Below, piece after piece: positions 39,300 through 41,698 of a stretch of 41,698 nt of DNA. The stretch is taken from NCBI GenBank assembly GCA_024636155.1, contig JAGXHM010000014.1, positions 1 to 41,698 of the forward strand, written 5' to 3'. Made by a program: the position numbers and the translations under genes. Position 1 is the stretch's first letter; every line of letters begins with the position of its first letter. This stretch comes from Deltaproteobacteria bacterium. GTDB lineage: Bacteria > Desulfobacterota > Desulfuromonadia > Desulfuromonadales > BM103. Below the pieces are notes generated by a model, which did not search any database, was not told the DNA's origin, and saw only the letters and a list, made by a program, of their open reading frames with translations.

Positions 39300-41698
39300 T
39301 CACATCTCCCGCAGCGTGCTCTGCCACGCTTCCTTGAGGTCATCAATCGTGCTACGCACCAGAGTTTCACCCTGCAGACCGACAATCTTCAGATATTTAT
39401 CATCGGACACTCGACCGAGACAGGCACACTCCTGTCCGGCAAAAAGAGTTTCAAAGCGCTCCCGGTTGGCCGGTTTAACCGTGACCAGCAGACGGCTTGC
39501 CGATTCGCTGTATAGCAATTTATCCTCACGCATAACGGTATCTACCGAAACCTTGTTGAGATCGACATCCAGACCAAAGCCACCGGCAAAGGCAGTTTCA
39601 GCCAGGGAGATAGCAAGACCGCCATCCGAGAGGTCGTGGCAGGAAGCCAGCAAACCCTCAACCTGCGCTGCATTGACCGTGCGATAACGCTGCAGGGCGC
39701 TCTCCACATCAACCTTCGGCACATTGCGTCCAATCTTGTCGTGCATGGCGTAATATTCAGAACCACCGAGTTCGTCACGAGTCTGACCAAGCAGATAAAC
39801 CAGATCACCGGACGCCTTGGCGTCCATGGTGACGGCTTTACGCAGGTCTTCAATCTTGCCAATCACCGAGAAAAGCACGGTCGGTGGAATCGAGATTTTG
39901 GTGTCACCGATCATGTAATCATTCTTCATTGAATCCTTGCCGGAAATCAGCGGCACACCGAAAGCAAGGCAGTAGTCGTAAAGCGCTTTGTTCGCCCGCA
40001 CCAGCTGGGCAGCTTTGTATTCACCATCGGGGGTCTTTTCACTGGCCACAGGGTCACACCAGCAGAAGTTGTCCAGACCAGCCACATGTTCGATGTTGCC
40101 GCCTACAGCGACGTAGTTACGCAAGCCTTCATCAATCGCGTTAGCCATCATGTGGTAGGTATCGATATCACTGTAACTCGGACAGATGCCGTGCGCGACA
40201 ACCACACCCTCAAAAGAGTCGAAGAGCGGCCGGACGACAGCAGCGTCGGAAGGCCCATCATTGGTGACACCAACCAACGGCTTGATGACCGTTCCCCCCT
40301 GAACTTCATGATCGTAACGGCGAACAACCGACTCTTTGGAACAGATATCAAGTCGACCGAGCATCTGGCGCAGCGTTGCATCCATATCAAGCGGCTGAGA
40401 GAAAACAGGCTCCTGATGGGTCGGTGGCGTCCACCGGGCCTGCAGCACCATCTGCGGCACGCCATCGTGAATGAACTCCATCGGCAGGTAGGAGGCTGTC
40501 TCACCGTTGTAGAGACAATGGAAGTAACCGGAGTCGGTGAACTGACCAAGATCAGTAATTTCGACACTCATTTCGTCTGCCAGAGTTGAGAATTCATCCA
40601 GTTTTTCAGGAGGTACAGACATGGTCATACGCTCCTGGGCTTCTGAAATCAGGATCTCCCAGGGTTGCAGACCGCTGTACTTAAGAGGTGCTCGGTCGAG
40701 GTGCATCTCGAAGCCGTTGGTAAATTCGGCCATCTCGCCTACCGACGAGGAGAGTCCGCCGGCACCATTGTCGGTAATCGCGCTATAAAGGCCACGATCA
40801 CGGGCAATGATCAAGAAGTCGAACATTCTCCTCTGCGTAATCGGGTCACCGATTTGCACTGCTGTTACCGGCGAGCCCTCGTGGAGTTCTTCCGATGAGA
40901 AGGTCGCACCGTGAATACCATCCTTACCGACTCGACCGCCTGCCATCACGATGCGATCGCCGACCTTGGCTTCTTTATCATGTCCAGCTTTGCCATTGAG
41001 AACACGTGGCATGATGGCACCGGTGCCACAATAAACCAGTGGCTTTCCAGCAAAACGCTCATCAAAAACCAGCGAACCGTTGACCGTCGGGATGCCACTC
41101 TTGTTGCCGCCGTGTTCAACCCCTTCAACGACGCCCTCGAAAATCCGGCGAGGATGGAGCAGGCGCGGCGGCAAAGGCTTGTCGTAGAAAGGCGAGGCAA
41201 AACAGAACACGTCGGTATTGAACATCAGGCGAGAGCCCATACCGGTGCCGAATGGATCACGATTGCAACCAACGATACCGGTTAAGGCGCCGCCGTACGG
41301 ATCGAGAGCACTTGGCGAATTGTGGGTTTCAACCTTGAAAACCAGACTCCAGTCATCATTGAACTTGATGACGCCAGCATTGTCCTTGAAAACCGACAGG
41401 CAGATATCGTCCTTGCCCTTGGCTTTGCGAACATCCGCTGTAACCTGCATGATACAGCTTTTGAAGAGCGAGTTAATGACTTCCTGCTGGCCCTGGTCAT
41501 CCTCATATTCGATACGAGCCGCGAAGATCTTGTGCTTGCAGTGCTCACTCCAGGTCTGAGCCAAAGCCTCAAGCTCAACATCGGTCGGCATGGCACCGAG
41601 ACCAACGTCTTTACGTGACGCGACCACTTCCTCTTGACGGAAGTAAGACTGGATGGTCTTCATCTCCTCGAGGTTTAAAGCGAGCATCCCCTGGCGGC
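39300..41698 (-). CDS. purL: Phosphoribosylformylglycinamidine synthase, synthetase subunit (5' end outside window)
   Basis: Roughly 799 residues are visible and the frame is open to the window edge (RQG before MLALNLEEMK), so the N-terminal PurS-like region is probably cut off. Visible marks: LAQTWSEHCKHKIFAARIEY, VETHNSPSALDPYGGALTGIVG, DNGAGGLSSSVGEMAEFTNG and the second half YCLAFGVPLISGKDSMKNDY and CHDLSDGGLAISLAETAF. It makes FGAM from FGAR with ammonia from PurQ. The separate purQ gene means this is not the fully fused E. coli form, although the PurL chain itself is of the large kind. Confidence 0.93.
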   Translation of the reverse strand, partial: RQGMLALNLEEMKTIQSYFRQEEVVASRKDVGLGAMPTDVELEALAQTWSEHCKHKIFAARIEYEDDQGQQEVINSLFKSCIMQVTADVRKAKGKDDICLSVFKDNAGVIKFNDDWSLVFKVETHNSPSALDPYGGALTGIVGCNRDPFGTGMGSRLMFNTDVFCFASPFYDKPLPPRLLHPRRIFEGVVEGVEHGGNKSGIPTVNGSLVFDERFAGKPLVYCGTGAIMPRVLNGKAGHDKEAKVGDRIVMAGGRVGKDGIHGATFSSEELHEGSPVTAVQIGDPITQRRMFDFLIIARDRGLYSAITDNGAGGLSSSVGEMAEFTNGFEMHLDRAPLKYSGLQPWEILISEAQERMTMSVPPEKLDEFSTLADEMSVEITDLGQFTDSGYFHCLYNGETASYLPMEFIHDGVPQMVLQARWTPPTHQEPVFSQPLDMDATLRQMLGRLDICSKESVVRRYDHEVQGGTVIKPLVGVTNDGPSDAAVVRPLFDSFEGVVVAHGICPSYSDIDTYHMMANAIDEGLRNYVAVGGNIEHVAGLDNFCWCDPVASEKTPDGEYKAAQLVRANKALYDYCLAFGVPLISGKDSMKNDYMIGDTKISIPPTVLFSVIGKIEDLRKAVTMDAKASGDLVYLLGQTRDELGGSEYYAMHDKIGRNVPKVDVESALQRYRTVNAAQVEGLLASCHDLSDGGLAISLAETAFAGGFGLDVDLNKVSVDTVMREDKLLYSESASRLLVTVKPANRERFETLFAGQECACLGRVSDDKYLKIVGLQGETLVRSTIDDLKEAWQSTLREM

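Noticed and set aside
1-41698. CRISPR arrays, prophage or insertion-sequence genes
   Set aside because: No regularly spaced repeats, integrase, transposase or phage structural genes were found on either strand.

Overview
The window reads as chromosomal DNA from an anaerobic, probably marine or sedimentary, deltaproteobacterium of the Desulfuromonadales (Desulfuromonas / Pelobacter / Malonomonas type). This is inferred from three things: a malonate decarboxylase gene order B-A-E-C-D-H-K-F that matches, from memory, the mad cluster of Malonomonas rubra; two tandem 12-heme cytochromes c; and an iron-sulfur type PurF beside a long Gram-negative PurL. No 16S gene is present, so the assignment stays tentative.

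Left part (1-6.3 kb): the 3' end of a maltokinase-type gene and glgB on the + strand face gltX. The convergent gap holds an inverted pair of REP-like hairpins. An AmmeMemoRadiSam B (Memo) protein and a TauE/SafE permease follow. From 6.5 to 8.6 kb lie a GFA-type zinc protein, a quinone oxidoreductase and a flavin-reductase-like protein.

Core (8.7-27.7 kb): a malonate catabolism island, all on the minus strand. It contains two different malonate decarboxylases. Reading in the direction of transcription, the first unit is gntR - TRAP transporter dctPQM - mdcA - mdcC - mdcD - mdcE - uspA; its beta and gamma subunits look like the soluble, biotin-independent (Mdc) enzyme. The second unit is a 45-residue one-helix protein - madB - madA - madE - madC - madD - madH - madK/mdcG - SAM methyltransferase - madF - gntR - madG/mdcB - mdcH, which is the biotin-dependent, sodium-pumping (Mad) enzyme. 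There is a single set of prosthetic-group genes (mdcB and mdcG), so it presumably serves both acyl-carrier proteins. Both known priming enzymes are present: MadH (acetate plus ATP) and MdcH (malonyl-CoA transacylase). No madLM or mdcLM transporter is seen, so the TRAP system is the likely malonate importer. A perfect 16-bp palindrome in front of the mad unit closely resembles the operator I remember for the malonate regulator MatR.

Right part (28-41.7 kb): tRNA-Cys, a secretin-N-domain protein, two tandem dodecaheme cytochromes, tRNA-Gly, pgsA and a lytic transglycosylase on the minus strand. A divergent + strand operon carries nadB, a chorismate mutase and a free-standing N-terminal domain of DAHP synthase. 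After two small genes of unknown function come pyrE, purF, purQ and purL (minus strand), with purL cut by the window edge.

Working model: malonate enters by the TRAP system and is attached as malonyl-S-ACP by MadA or MdcA, displacing acetate. It is then either decarboxylated directly (MdcDE) or its carboxyl is moved by MadCD to biotin on MadF and released at MadB with export of Na+. Carrying both routes would let the cell choose between energy conservation and fast, uncoupled turnover.
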